From: Phycisphaerales bacterium
GTDB taxonomy: Bacteria; Planctomycetota; Phycisphaerae; Sedimentisphaerales; Anaerobacaceae
Direction: 5' to 3'
Length of the DNA stretch: 46,778 nucleotides
Assembly (NCBI GenBank): GCA_003141315.1
Contig: PLLP01000019.1
Span: 1 to 46,778, forward strand
In this document: piece after piece, positions 1-9,084 of the stretch
Layout of the letters: every line of letters begins with the position of its first letter
Numbering within the stretch: position 1 is the first letter of the stretch
Program-made: the position numbers and the translations under genes
The notes under the pieces: generated by a model
The model's input: the letters and a program-made list of their open reading frames with translations, nothing else
Told to the model about the DNA's origin: nothing
Databases searched by the model: none

Positions 1-600
1 TAAAATCCACTTCTTTCCTTCATGAAAATAATGCAGACTTGGATGATAATCTTCACCTCCTAAAACATCTTTATATCCGGTTTCAATCCAGAATGATTTA
101 CCATCTGATTTATATCTCCACCCCTCGCCCCATTTTGCTTTAGGTATCTTATCTATATATTCTGGAATTAACTCATTGAGACCATCAGGATACTTATTAT
201 ATTTCAAAAAATAACTTTCTAACGCCTTAACTATTTTATCTCCTGAAATCATAGTTTCTTTTCTTAAGTTTTCGCCAATTAGATTCCTATACATTGAATA
301 GCCTGCAAAGATAATCAAAAATCCAAGTAGGAATATCACACATATGCGTATTATTTTACTTACTCCGCCCTTCTTTGAACCTTTAGGGCGTTTCCACCAC
401 ATTCTCAATTCTATAAAATAATTCACTCCAATCAGAATTGTGAAAAAGATAGCGATGACGGTAAGAATCGCCTTCACTGTAGGTGTTATAATCTTAAATA
501 CAAATTCATTCAATAAACCAAGGAACATCGCGCCTATGATGAAGATTACGAACAATATTCTACACGCTTTCCAGAAGAAAACAATATATTCATCTTTCAT
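1..600 (-). CDS. Membrane protein with pseudopilin (GspG)-like C-terminal domain, cut by the window edge
   Basis: The minus-strand frame opens with ATG at 600 and stays open for 200 codons to base 1, so the C-terminus lies outside the window. Three hydrophobic segments are visible, at about residues 10-30, 36-60 and 84-105. A soluble stretch follows with the pattern KIVKALESYFLKYNKYP, then a W-containing strand region. In general this pattern resembles the C-terminal domain of type II secretion GspG/pseudopilins (an alpha helix, then 'Y..YP..L..L'). A true pseudopilin has a single N-terminal prepilin helix and a cleavage site; this protein has neither, so it is probably a membrane protein that reuses the fold. 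The function is unknown. No neighbour in the window belongs to a secretion operon. Confidence 0.7.
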   Translation of the reverse strand, partial: MKDEYIVFFWKACRILFVIFIIGAMFLGLLNEFVFKIITPTVKAILTVIAIFFTILIGVNYFIELRMWWKRPKGSKKGGVSKIIRICVIFLLGFLIIFAGYSMYRNLIGENLRKETMISGDKIVKALESYFLKYNKYPDGLNELIPEYIDKIPKAKWGEGWRYKSDGKSFWIETGYKDVLGGEDYHPSLHYFHEGKKWIL

Positions 601-632
601 TTAATCCTCTCCAAAATAAATGTGTTCTCAAC

Positions 633-776
633 TCAATGGCATCCTGTCTCTACTATCATAATTATCGGCTCATCAATGCTGACGTCGTAAATGAACTTAC
701 GAACCAGAACACTGTTTCCGTATTCAGCCATAATCTGCTCGTCGTCGTAATAGTAATTAAATTTATGGTTGACCGG
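633..776 (-). pseudogene. Relic of an RHS/YD-repeat protein (C-terminal scrap)
   Basis: On the minus strand this stretch encodes the residues YYYDDEQIMAEYG, then LVRKFIYDVSIDEPIIMI, before a TGA at 633-635. This is the repeat grammar of RHS/YD proteins ('Y.YDG.qIiaEYD..g.l.RkfvYG.gIDEPi.mi'). Only one or two repeat units remain, with no start, no signal peptide and no toxin tip, so it is a decayed fragment and not a working gene. The open frame runs up to 965, but beyond about 776 it only mirrors the response-regulator gene. The likely promoter of that regulator is embedded in the relic. The assignment rests on motif recognition alone. Confidence 0.5.
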
Positions 777-799
777 AAGGGAAATTGAGGGTATATAAT
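769..799 (+). promoter_or_regulatory. Possible sigma70-type promoter of the response-regulator gene
   Basis: TTGACC at 769-774 and TATAAT at 794-799 are separated by 19 bp, slightly longer than ideal. Transcription would begin near 806, just before the AGGAG ribosome binding site at 811-815. The leader would be very short, which lowers confidence. Confidence 0.4.
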
Positions 800-821
800 C
801 AGACAACTTAAGGAGCTGGAT

Positions 822-1310
822 ATGAGATATGGAAAAACAGACAGCCCCGACAGGTCGGGCGAGGAAAAGAGGCCGAGAATACTGATTGTCGATGATAATC
901 AGCAGAATCTCGAGCTTCTGCAGGCGTATTTGGAAGACCTGGATTGTGAGACGATACCGGCCCATGACGGCCAGGAGGCATTGAATGCTGTCAATAAATC
1001 AATGCCCGATTTGATTCTGCTGGATATTATGATGCCCAAGATGAGCGGGTTCGAGGTCTGCAGGAGGATTAAGGGTTCGCCGAAAACGAAAAATATCCCT
1101 GTTATTATGGTGACGGCTCTTAATGAGTTCGGGGATATCGAAAGGGGGGTTGAGTCCGGAACCGATGATTTCGTCAGTAAGCCGGTCAACAGGCTGGAGC
1201 TTTTAACGCGAGTTAAGACGATGCTGAAGCTCAAGCATCTAACGGATAAGCTCGAACGAACGCTTGCGTATTTGAGCGAGATTGAAAGACAAACCACCCA
1301 TATAAAATAG
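822..1310 (+). CDS. Single-domain response regulator (CheY/PleD-type receiver)
   Basis: A 162-residue receiver protein with no output domain. After a charged N-terminal tail of about 17 residues, the fold starts with ILIVDD (acid pair D24/D25). The phospho-acceptor is D68 in LLDIMMPKMSG, the switch Thr is T98 in MVTA, and the conserved Lys is K120 in SKP. The last 25 residues extend beyond a normal receiver as a charged helix. AGGAG lies 6 bp before the ATG. By family knowledge it is phosphorylated by a histidine kinase and signals through protein contact. No kinase or effector is present here. The following TPR protein on the same strand is a possible partner, but 267 bp separate them. Confidence 0.9.
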   Translation: MRYGKTDSPDRSGEEKRPRILIVDDNQQNLELLQAYLEDLDCETIPAHDGQEALNAVNKSMPDLILLDIMMPKMSGFEVCRRIKGSPKTKNIPVIMVTALNEFGDIERGVESGTDDFVSKPVNRLELLTRVKTMLKLKHLTDKLERTLAYLSEIERQTTHIK

Positions 1311-1577
1311 GGTTCAGCGGTTACAGATTACCCGGAGCAGGGGGCGATAATCCTGATTTGCCGGTACGAATTCAGGGTTTTTATGGCCGTAAAAAGCCCT
1401 ACAGCAGACATAAACCACACAGGCAAACTCAAAAAATGTTTTCTAACTGTTAATTCAGCAAATATCCAATTAACACGCCAAAGACAGGCCTTACAAAAGT
1501 CGATACGGAATAAGGGACAATAGAGAAAGAAGGTAGACTGGCTTCAGAAGAAGGGTGATGAAGTAGGGAGAGGTGAT

Positions 1578-3221
1578 ATGAGCAGGTTACTGGAGATTCT
1601 CGGTTCTGCGGTGAAGTATGATACCGCTGAGCTGGTATGGAACTGGCTCGGAATAATCCGCCACAAAAACGGCGGGCAATTGCGGTACAAACAAAAAGAT
1701 GGACGCAGGATGGGAGGTACCGCAGACCTCGATGATATAATAGAGCTTTCTTCAGAACGAGATAGCGATTCAGCAGAAAACAAATTGTCATCATACCTTG
1801 CCGAAAATCCCGATTGTGTTCTCGGCAGACTGGCGGCGGCAGCCATCAGCATTTCGAAAGGGAAAATTGACGAGGCTGCGGCTGACCTTAATTCGGTCTA
1901 TCACAGACAGCCCTCGAACACAATGGCTCTTTACGCGCTCGGACATTGCTGCGAGCTAAAGGGAAGCGAAGCGGAGGCAATCGCGTTTTATCAGGATTGC
2001 ATAAAATTCAAGAGCTACCTTCAGCTGCCCAGAGAAAGGCTTGCGGCGATATATTTCAAAAACGGGCAGATTGAAAGGGCGATACAGGAATACGAATTCT
2101 TAAGACGGGATAACCCAGATTATATACCCGCGGTGGTGACACTGGGACATTTATATATCGAGGCGGGAAGATATTCGGATGCAATAGATGCCTTCAACAC
2201 GGCGATTCTGATTCACCCGGATAATTTTGACGACATCGACAGCGAAACAGAACAGTTAGTAACCGACGGCAAATTCGAAGAGGCTGCGGAAAGATTAGAG
2301 GGCCTGATTTCGGGACAGCCCGAAAGGGCGGACCTGCGGGTAAGATTCGGTGATGTTTTATCCATGCTCGGGTCTGATTCGGAGTCGACAGAGCAGTACG
2401 AAGAGGCTATACGGCTCAGGCCTGATTTTCTCGAAGCCACAATCAAACTTGGTACGCAATTGATTCAGACGGGGCAGGAACAGGCCGCCGCGGTGCAATT
2501 CAATAAAGCGCTCGAAATAAACGAGCAGATTATTGACGCCTATATAGGATTGGCAACAGCCCAGATCCGCCACGGGCGGACCGGCAGGCAGACAGAAGCT
2601 ATGGAGACGCTCGCTCTGGCGTGTGCGATTGTGCCGAACAGCACGCTGCTTTTTGCACAGACGGCCATATTACAACTGAAGTCGGGGCTGGATAAAAAAG
2701 AACTGTTTTATCCGGAGAATTCCGGCAATCTTCTGACGGATGTGATTGATGCACACCAAAAACACATCGAACGGCAGGCAGACAATCCCGATTTGTTCTA
2801 CAGGCTGGGAATTTTGATGTGCGCCGCGGGAAAAATCGAGGAGGCTGCTCAGCTTTTCAAAAGTGCCATTGAACTGAACCCGTATTATGCCAGGGCAAGA
2901 AACAAGTATGTATTATGTCTTTTCGAGGCCGGCGAAAGAGATAAAGGGCTGGAAAATCTTATCGGGCCGAGCTGCCTTGACAAAACCACGCTCGAATTGC
3001 ACTACAAGACCGCCCTTTTGTATTGCGATAAAATTAAATTTGCCGCGTCGATGATGAATCTCGAAAATGCCCTCGAAAGTAATGAGACGGGCTGCAATAA
3101 TACAACTTTCAACATCTCAATCGTTCTTCAAAATCTCGGCCTGTTAGATAGGGCAGTTGCAATGTGGGAAAACCTGTCCGATACAACAAGGCAGGCCATC
3201 AAATCAAAAGATACATTCTAA
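1578..3221 (+). CDS. Tetratricopeptide-repeat protein
   Basis: A 547-residue protein. After an N-terminal region of about 60 residues it is built from TPR helices, for example around residues 90-120 (GKIDEAAADLNSVY), 160-215 (GQIERAIQEYEFLRR, GRYSDAIDAFNTAI), 285-320 (QEQAAAVQFNKALEIN) and 415-445 (GKIEEAAQLFKSAIELNP). No signal peptide or membrane segment is seen, so it is probably a cytoplasmic scaffold. GGGAG sits 7 bp before the ATG. A TCCGCC/GGCGGA palindrome at 2566-2580 is read in frame between repeats (the residues IRHGRTGRQ). The role is unknown; the adjacent receiver protein hints at a signalling scaffold. Confidence 0.85.
   Translation: MSRLLEILGSAVKYDTAELVWNWLGIIRHKNGGQLRYKQKDGRRMGGTADLDDIIELSSERDSDSAENKLSSYLAENPDCVLGRLAAAAISISKGKIDEAAADLNSVYHRQPSNTMALYALGHCCELKGSEAEAIAFYQDCIKFKSYLQLPRERLAAIYFKNGQIERAIQEYEFLRRDNPDYIPAVVTLGHLYIEAGRYSDAIDAFNTAILIHPDNFDDIDSETEQLVTDGKFEEAAERLEGLISGQPERADLRVRFGDVLSMLGSDSESTEQYEEAIRLRPDFLEATIKLGTQLIQTGQEQAAAVQFNKALEINEQIIDAYIGLATAQIRHGRTGRQTEAMETLALACAIVPNSTLLFAQTAILQLKSGLDKKELFYPENSGNLLTDVIDAHQKHIERQADNPDLFYRLGILMCAAGKIEEAAQLFKSAIELNPYYARARNKYVLCLFEAGERDKGLENLIGPSCLDKTTLELHYKTALLYCDKIKFAASMMNLENALESNETGCNNTTFNISIVLQNLGLLDRAVAMWENLSDTTRQAIKSKDTF
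2566..2580. repeat. GC palindrome TCCGCC-ACG-GGCGGA inside the TPR gene
   Basis: Perfect 6-bp arms around a 3-nt centre. This matches the intergenic copies at 19522, 40559 and 44079. Here it is translated in frame at a junction between TPR helices. Confidence 0.6.
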
Positions 3222-3225
3222 TAAC

Positions 3226-3253
3226 AGCGTAGAGCGTATAGCGTGAAGCGTAG
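3226..3253. repeat. Four tandem 7-bp units (AGCGTAN/AGCGTGA)
   Basis: Consecutive units AGCGTAG, AGCGTAT, AGCGTGA and AGCGTAG begin 4 bp after the stop codon of the TPR gene. The rest of the gap to 3470 contains no gene that I can see. Confidence 0.7.
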
Positions 3254-3470
3254 AGAATGTAGCCCCGTATACTAAAGGCCTTTACCTATCCCGGTATCGA
3301 TGTATTTGCTGATTAGCCCGAAATAGCTGAATGAAACATAACATATATTATAGGACGTTTGAAATCTAAGAACTTCAAGCGTAAATTTCAAAATCGATTC
3401 ACCGCCATCGTATCGCAATAGGCTGGATTCCCGCTCGACGAAATGACAGTTATGGCCCGCAGGATGGTTT

Positions 3471-4580
3471 TTAGGCGAGGGAACGCAGGATTTCTATTCC
3501 CTTTTTTATTTTGTCATCGCCGGTTGCGTAGCTGATTCTGAAATGCGTATCTTTCTGGCTGAAGACATTACCCGGGATAATCAAAACGTTGGCGGCGATA
3601 GCCTTCTCAACAAATTTGGTCGCATTACCCGCAGGGGCCTTCACAAAGGCATAGAACGCCCCTGCCGGCCTTATAAGCTCGAATTTATCCTTCAGGCCGG
3701 TATAAATCAGGTCGCGTTTGCCCCTGTATTCTGCGACAAAATTGCTTACATCATAGTCAAGGGCATCGACAGCGGCCTTTTGAAAGGGCGTCGGCGCACA
3801 AACAAAGGTATATTGCTGAATCTTGGTCATCTGCTCAACAAGCTCTTTGAGCTTTTCGTGAACGGCGACGTAGCCCAATCGCCAGCCTGTCATCGCATAA
3901 GCCTTGCTGAAGCCTTTCATGAGGATTGTATCGGGGTAAATTTTTGCTATGCTCGGGCAGGGGAAATCATAGCTGAATTTTTCATAAATTTCATCGCTGA
4001 GAATCGGAATTTGATTTTTTGCGGCGAGATTGGCAAGCTCTTTTAATTTTTGCTCCGAATAAACGGCGCCGGTCGGGTTGCAGGGTGAGTTCAGGACAAT
4101 AAGTTTGGTTTTTGCGGTTATGGCCTGTGCAATTTTTTCTACCGGCAGGTCGAAATCCGGATAGGAATCAACAAAAACGCATTTACCGCCAAACATATTT
4201 ACGATGTGCTTATACATAACGAAATATGGGTCAGGGATGATAACCTCGTCGCCCTGATTAAGAAGAGATGCCAGGACAAGAAAGATTCCACCGCTTACGC
4301 CGCTTGTTGCGATGACGGCGGGATTCTTCCAGCCGACGTCGTTTTTCACAACGGAAGCGATTTTCGCCTGCAGTTCTTCATCGCCCGCGGTTTGGGTATA
4401 TTTATTAAGGCCTGCCTCGATAGCTCTTATAGCCCGCTGTTTCAGTTTTTCCGGGACGTCAAAATCAGGCTGCCCGATTGAGAAATTGACGGGGTCTTTT
4501 AATTTCGCGGCGAGCGCAAAGACCTTTCTTATGCCGCTGGCGTCGATAAGTTTCGCCCTGTCTGAAATTATGTCTTTCAT
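3471..4580 (-). CDS. Class I/II pyridoxal-phosphate aminotransferase (aspartate aminotransferase type)
   Basis: A 369-residue fold-type I aminotransferase. Recognisable elements are the SIGQPDFDVP segment near residue 34, NPTG at 168-171, DEIY at 196-199, and the Schiff-base lysine K226 in GFSKAYAMTGWRLGY with R234. A C-terminal FRISYA supplies the substrate-carboxylate arginine. By family it transfers amino groups between an amino acid (probably aspartate or an aromatic/branched substrate) and 2-oxoglutarate in the cytoplasm. It is slightly shorter than the usual 390-400 residues, but no motif is missing. It is transcribed alone, divergently from the M16 cluster. The exact substrate cannot be read from sequence. 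Confidence 0.9.
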   Translation of the reverse strand: MKDIISDRAKLIDASGIRKVFALAAKLKDPVNFSIGQPDFDVPEKLKQRAIRAIEAGLNKYTQTAGDEELQAKIASVVKNDVGWKNPAVIATSGVSGGIFLVLASLLNQGDEVIIPDPYFVMYKHIVNMFGGKCVFVDSYPDFDLPVEKIAQAITAKTKLIVLNSPCNPTGAVYSEQKLKELANLAAKNQIPILSDEIYEKFSYDFPCPSIAKIYPDTILMKGFSKAYAMTGWRLGYVAVHEKLKELVEQMTKIQQYTFVCAPTPFQKAAVDALDYDVSNFVAEYRGKRDLIYTGLKDKFELIRPAGAFYAFVKAPAGNATKFVEKAIAANVLIIPGNVFSQKDTHFRISYATGDDKIKKGIEILRSLA

Positions 4581-4738
4581 AGGCCAAATATGATAGCTGA
4601 ACGGCTCCGAGAAGCAAAGTCTTTTTTGGGTTCGATAAGCTCACCACTACCGGAAATTCAATCTTGCGGGATTTCTGAAAATGATTATATTACAGAACAT
4701 AGAATATAGAACACGGAATAGAATTTAGGAGTGTAATT

Positions 4739-6259
4739 ATGAAACACGGCAACAAAACCAGGATTTGTATTTTACTTGTTATTTTAACCGCATCGCTGCA
4801 GGCGGCCTTCGCGTCGCAGGTTTCCGGTTATTTAGACAACTTCGAGAAGCGGCTGACCAAATTTACCCTCGATAATGGGATGGAATTTCTGGTTCTGGAG
4901 CGTCACGAGGCGCCGGTGGTATCCTTTATTACATTTGCCAATGTGGGAGCAGTCAACGAGGTAAAGGGTATTACGGGGATGGCACACATATTCGAGCATG
5001 TGGCATTCAAGGGGTCGCCGACGATAGGCAGCAAAGATTATAAGGCAGAATCAAAGGCGCTGGAAAAAATAGAGAACGCATTTGAAGCCCTGAAGGCGGA
5101 ACGGTCAAAAGGCGACAAGGCGGATAAGGCAAAATTGGATTTGTTTACCAAGCAATTCAAGGATGCCCAGGAAAAGGCGGACAAATTCATTATTCATGAT
5201 GATTTCGAGCAGACCCTCTCGCGGGAAGGCGCATCAGGCCTTAATGCGTTCACCAGCAATGATGAGACCGCGTATGTTTCAAGTTTGCCGTCAAATAAAC
5301 TTGAACTGTGGATGTATATGGAATCGGAGAGGTTCTACGAGCCGGTGCTGAGGGAGTTCTACAAGGAAAGAGCCGTGGTTATGGAGGAGAGGCGAATGGG
5401 TGAAAACGACCCGGAGGAACGGTTAATGGAGGATTTTCTCTCGGTAGCATTCAAGGCGCATCCTTATGGCGAGCCTGTAATCGGTTATATGAGCGACCTG
5501 GATGCAATCAGCAGCACAAAAGCAATGGCATTTTATAATAAATACTACTGCCCTGCCAATCTTACAGCGGCAATCGTCGGCGATGTTGACCCGCAGCAGG
5601 TCAAGAAGCTGGCTGTGGAATATTTCGGCAGGATTAAGGCCAGGCCGAAACCGGAACCGGTCAGCACGGTTGAGCCGCCCCAAAAAAGCGAAAAAAGGGT
5701 TGTAATGCGTGAAGATGCACAGCCGTTTCTAATAATCGGTTATCATACACCGTCATTCAACCATCCTGACAGCGTAACGCTCGAAACGCTTAGCGACATC
5801 CTGTCATCGGGCAGGACATCGAGACTTTACAAGAGTATGGTAAAGGAAAAAAGGATAGCCGTTGGTGTTTCCGCAGGGACGGGTCTTCCAGGCAATAAGT
5901 ATCCCGCACTTTTCACGTTTATGGCAAATCCCTCCAAGGGGCATACCAATCAGGAATGCGAGGATGAGATTTATGCGCAGGTAGAGAAGCTTAAAACGGA
6001 ACCTGTGACGGCAGAAGAACTGCAGAAGGCTAAGACGCTTGCCAAGGCAAGCCTTATAAGGCAGCTTAACTCGAATATGGGTATTGCGATGCAGATTGCC
6101 AACTACGAGGTTTTGACAGGCGACTGGCGGAATCTGTTCAACAGAATAGATGCGATTGAGAAAGTGACGGCGGAGGATATCAAGCGGGTCTCGAATGAAT
6201 ATCTTGCCGCAGAAAACCGCACCGTCGGCTGTATCGAAACCAAAAACGCAACAAAGTAA
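4739..6259 (+). CDS. Secreted M16 family zinc metallopeptidase, active subunit
   Basis: A 506-residue protein with a signal peptide (hydrophobic residues 9-25, AFA-S cleavage region). The inverted zinc motif is intact: H83-I-F-E86-H87, with the third ligand expected in VVMEERRM (E216/E217). The spacing from motif to third ligand is about 130 residues against roughly 76 in classical members. The difference is a lysine/glutamate-rich, coiled-coil-like insertion at about residues 103-152. The C-terminal half carries the second M16 domain. AGGAG lies 7 bp before ATG 4739. The next gene, 18 bp away, is a non-catalytic M16 partner, so the pair probably forms a periplasmic heterodimer that degrades peptides. 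Confidence 0.92.
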   Translation: MKHGNKTRICILLVILTASLQAAFASQVSGYLDNFEKRLTKFTLDNGMEFLVLERHEAPVVSFITFANVGAVNEVKGITGMAHIFEHVAFKGSPTIGSKDYKAESKALEKIENAFEALKAERSKGDKADKAKLDLFTKQFKDAQEKADKFIIHDDFEQTLSREGASGLNAFTSNDETAYVSSLPSNKLELWMYMESERFYEPVLREFYKERAVVMEERRMGENDPEERLMEDFLSVAFKAHPYGEPVIGYMSDLDAISSTKAMAFYNKYYCPANLTAAIVGDVDPQQVKKLAVEYFGRIKARPKPEPVSTVEPPQKSEKRVVMREDAQPFLIIGYHTPSFNHPDSVTLETLSDILSSGRTSRLYKSMVKEKRIAVGVSAGTGLPGNKYPALFTFMANPSKGHTNQECEDEIYAQVEKLKTEPVTAEELQKAKTLAKASLIRQLNSNMGIAMQIANYEVLTGDWRNLFNRIDAIEKVTAEDIKRVSNEYLAAENRTVGCIETKNATK

Positions 6260-6277
6260 TTTTGAGAGGATAAAAAA

Positions 6278-7765
6278 ATGAAGAATAGAAAAACGATTGC
6301 CCTGAAGATTAGCGTTGTCCTTGCGTTGTTTGCCGTCGCAGCAATTATCGGCTGTTCGAATCGGTGCGGCGGCGCCGCAGCGGGTAAGGCGGTCTGCCAA
6401 AAGCCGGTGGAAAAATATTCAGACTTAAAATATCCTAAAATCGGCGATATAAAGATGCCCGAAATCAAGGAAATTACTCTGGCCAGCGGGATGAAATTGT
6501 TCCTGCTCGAAGACCACGAACTGCCGCTGATAAATATATCCGCGATGATACGCACGGGGTCGATATATGAGGAGCCGAACAAGGTTGGCCTGGCGACGAT
6601 TACAGGCGATGTAATGCGGACGGGCGGAACAACTACCAAAAACGGCGACCAAATCGATGAAGAACTTGAGAAAATAGCGGCATCATTCGGAATAGGAATC
6701 GGGTCTGATTCAGGGTCGGCAAATCTGTCGGTGCTGAAAGAGGATTTTGATAAAGGATTTGCGATATTTGCGGATGTCCTGATGAATCCTGCGTTCGCGG
6801 AGGACAAAATCGAGCTTGCGAAGATACGGCAGCGAACGGCAATTGCGAGGCGCAACGACAGCATCAATGCGATAGCCACCCGCGAATATAATAAACTTAT
6901 TTATGGTGCGGCGAGCCCTTATGCCAGGCAAACTGAGTATGCGACCATAAACGGAATCACGCGGGATGACCTGGTCGGTTTCCACAAAAAATTCTATGGC
7001 CCGAATAATTGTATGCTTGCGATATGCGGCGATTTCAATACCGATGAAATGATAAAAAAGATAGACGGCGCCTTCACGGGCTGGCGAAAGTGCGAGCAGC
7101 AGACCCCTCCCCTGCCGGCAGTATCGTATCAATATAAATATACGGTCAATGAGGTGGGTAAAAGCGACTTAAATCAAAGCTGTATTTATATCGGCCATCT
7201 GGGCGGACTTATGAGCGACCCTGATTACCCGGCTTTGGTCGTAATGAACCGCGTTTTAGGCGGCGGCTTTACAAGCAGGCTGTTTCGCATCATACGTTCG
7301 AGGATGGGACTGGCGTATTCGACAAGCGGCGGTTTCAACGGCGGCTTCAACTATCCCGCTACTTTCTATGTAACCTGCCAGACGAAATGCGGCTCGACGG
7401 TAAAAGCCATCAAGGCGATGGAAGAGCAGGTTAAGTCATTGACGGAAAGCTTAGTCAGCGATGAAGAGCTTGCAATCGCCAAGGAAAGCTACCTGAATAC
7501 GTTCGTATTCAATTTCGATTCCAAAAGCAAAATTGTCAATCGTTCAATGTCTATGGTCTATTACGGCTATCCGGAGGATTTTATTCTTAAATTAAGGCAG
7601 GCGATTGAGAAGGTGACAAAGGAGGACGTCCTGCGGGTTGCAAAAAAGAATTTGCAGACGGACAAAGTCCAGATTCTCGCTGTGGGTAACCCCGCGGAGT
7701 TTGACGAGCCTCTAAGCACCCTCGGCTCCGTCAGCAAGATTGATATTACGATTCCTAATCCGTAA
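6278..7765 (+). CDS. M16-family lipoprotein lacking the zinc motif (inactive partner subunit)
   Basis: A 495-residue protein with a lipoprotein signal (residues 1-26, AAIIGC, lipid-bearing Cys26). The M16 fold is clear: ASGMKLFLLEDHELP near residue 70, and GGGFTSRLFRIIRSRMGLAYS, typical of the second domain. Where the active partner has HIFEH, this protein has TITGD, so it cannot bind zinc in the normal way. In M16B enzymes such as the mitochondrial processing peptidase and two-subunit bacterial homologues, one subunit is catalytic and the other contributes substrate binding. It follows the active subunit by 18 bp, after a GAGAGGA ribosome site. Membrane anchoring through the lipid would tether the pair. 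Confidence 0.9.
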   Translation: MKNRKTIALKISVVLALFAVAAIIGCSNRCGGAAAGKAVCQKPVEKYSDLKYPKIGDIKMPEIKEITLASGMKLFLLEDHELPLINISAMIRTGSIYEEPNKVGLATITGDVMRTGGTTTKNGDQIDEELEKIAASFGIGIGSDSGSANLSVLKEDFDKGFAIFADVLMNPAFAEDKIELAKIRQRTAIARRNDSINAIATREYNKLIYGAASPYARQTEYATINGITRDDLVGFHKKFYGPNNCMLAICGDFNTDEMIKKIDGAFTGWRKCEQQTPPLPAVSYQYKYTVNEVGKSDLNQSCIYIGHLGGLMSDPDYPALVVMNRVLGGGFTSRLFRIIRSRMGLAYSTSGGFNGGFNYPATFYVTCQTKCGSTVKAIKAMEEQVKSLTESLVSDEELAIAKESYLNTFVFNFDSKSKIVNRSMSMVYYGYPEDFILKLRQAIEKVTKEDVLRVAKKNLQTDKVQILAVGNPAEFDEPLSTLGSVSKIDITIPNP

Positions 7766-7778
7766 ATTTTAATTTTGT

Positions 7779-9059
7779 ATGCGTATATGGTTGAACCAGA
7801 TTAGAAAAATACTATTTATCCTAATCTTAATTTCGAGCTATTGTGCGGCTTTCTCTGCGGAAGCTAAACATCTCATTGAAAGCCGCCGCATTAGTGTCTT
7901 ACCAATTTTTTTTGTGCCTCGCGGGGAAAACCAGCCGACTCAACAGCAAAAAGAGCTTCTTCAAAAACATCTGTTGATTGCCCGGGAGCGGTACAATGTT
8001 ATGCTGAAGCAGCGTGATACATTTTCAATTGCTCACGGAGAACCTCAAATAGTGGCAGGCAAGAGACAACTGAGTTTCTACAGGAAGCAAACAGAAAAGA
8101 AAAACCCTCCTAATTACATCTTATCAGAATTACTTGATTATTTGAAAACCGACAGGCATCACTGCAGCTATGTCCTGCTTATTGTTGTTATGAATAGTCA
8201 TGATCTCTACCCTTATGGCGGAGGAATACCTATTAACGCAGGCACCAACACGGGAGGCGGCTATGTTGAGCTTTCAAGTTATAGGCTCGATAATGGCCCA
8301 GGTTTCCAAAGCACCCTGCAACATGAACTTGGACATGGTTTCGGTTTACCACATTCCGATACATATGGCTTTGATATGAAAAATCATATTTCAATAATGT
8401 CTTATAACGACAAGCATGTATGGAAAGGGTTCACCCCTCCCGAAAATCAGGGAATACTTGCACCAGAAGACCTCAGGCTGCTCGCCTTAAACAAGCTCAT
8501 ATTTCCCGATTTCTATTTTTCCGAAGAAAAAGATGTGCCGGACGGCTACAAACTACCCGGGACACTGATATGTCTGTATCCTCCTGTCAAGTTACCAAAC
8601 AAACCGGATTATAAAATCAAAGTAACCACTTCTTCTGGAGCAACGGCAGGAACATCGATTAGCAATCTAATTCCCACTCTTATTTCAAAACCAGACGCTT
8701 TTGATGACAAAGCAATGTGGATTTCAGGCGAGGCTGATGCTAATGGATGGGTTTCATTGGTTGTCGAATTTCCAAATCGAGAAACGATGAATCGGATTAT
8801 ATCATGCACTCAGCATGGCGGTAAATACAACATGGCCGAGGCCATTCGCATAGAAGTATTCGAGAATAACACCTACCGGAGCGTTATACAGAAGGAACTG
8901 AAGAATCCTGACGAGCTTGTAGAATTTCCAACCGCATCAGGAAGCCTCTGGAGGCTGTGGTTCAAGGCTGGTGAAAGTCGCAAAGTGACTATACGCGGTT
9001 TGGAATTCTTCGATGGAAACGTCCAGCTTTACCCGCAACTCTGGCCATACAGTCTTTGA
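7779..9059 (+). CDS. Secreted metzincin-type zinc metalloprotease
   Basis: A 426-residue protein with an N-terminal signal peptide (hydrophobic residues 9-25, ending near AFSA). The catalytic motif HEXXHXXGXXH is complete: H182-E183-L-G-H186-G-F-G189-L-P-H192. It is followed by a Met-turn SIMSYN with M207. This combination defines the metzincin clan. About 210 residues follow the catalytic region and contain beta-rich segments, possibly a substrate-binding domain. It starts 13 bp after the M16 lipoprotein gene and is probably co-transcribed; no good ribosome site is visible before ATG 7779, so translation may be coupled. It is likely exported and degrades extracellular or periplasmic protein. 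The subfamily is not identified. Confidence 0.85.
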   Translation: MRIWLNQIRKILFILILISSYCAAFSAEAKHLIESRRISVLPIFFVPRGENQPTQQQKELLQKHLLIARERYNVMLKQRDTFSIAHGEPQIVAGKRQLSFYRKQTEKKNPPNYILSELLDYLKTDRHHCSYVLLIVVMNSHDLYPYGGGIPINAGTNTGGGYVELSSYRLDNGPGFQSTLQHELGHGFGLPHSDTYGFDMKNHISIMSYNDKHVWKGFTPPENQGILAPEDLRLLALNKLIFPDFYFSEEKDVPDGYKLPGTLICLYPPVKLPNKPDYKIKVTTSSGATAGTSISNLIPTLISKPDAFDDKAMWISGEADANGWVSLVVEFPNRETMNRIISCTQHGGKYNMAEAIRIEVFENNTYRSVIQKELKNPDELVEFPTASGSLWRLWFKAGESRKVTIRGLEFFDGNVQLYPQLWPYSL

Positions 9060-9084
9060 TGCCCGGCGGTTAAGACCAGTTCAA

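Noticed and set aside
1374-1400. Hairpin AGGGTTTTTA/TAAAAAGCCCT after the response regulator as a terminator
   Set aside because: One bulge and no T tract after the stem; position is plausible but evidence is too thin.
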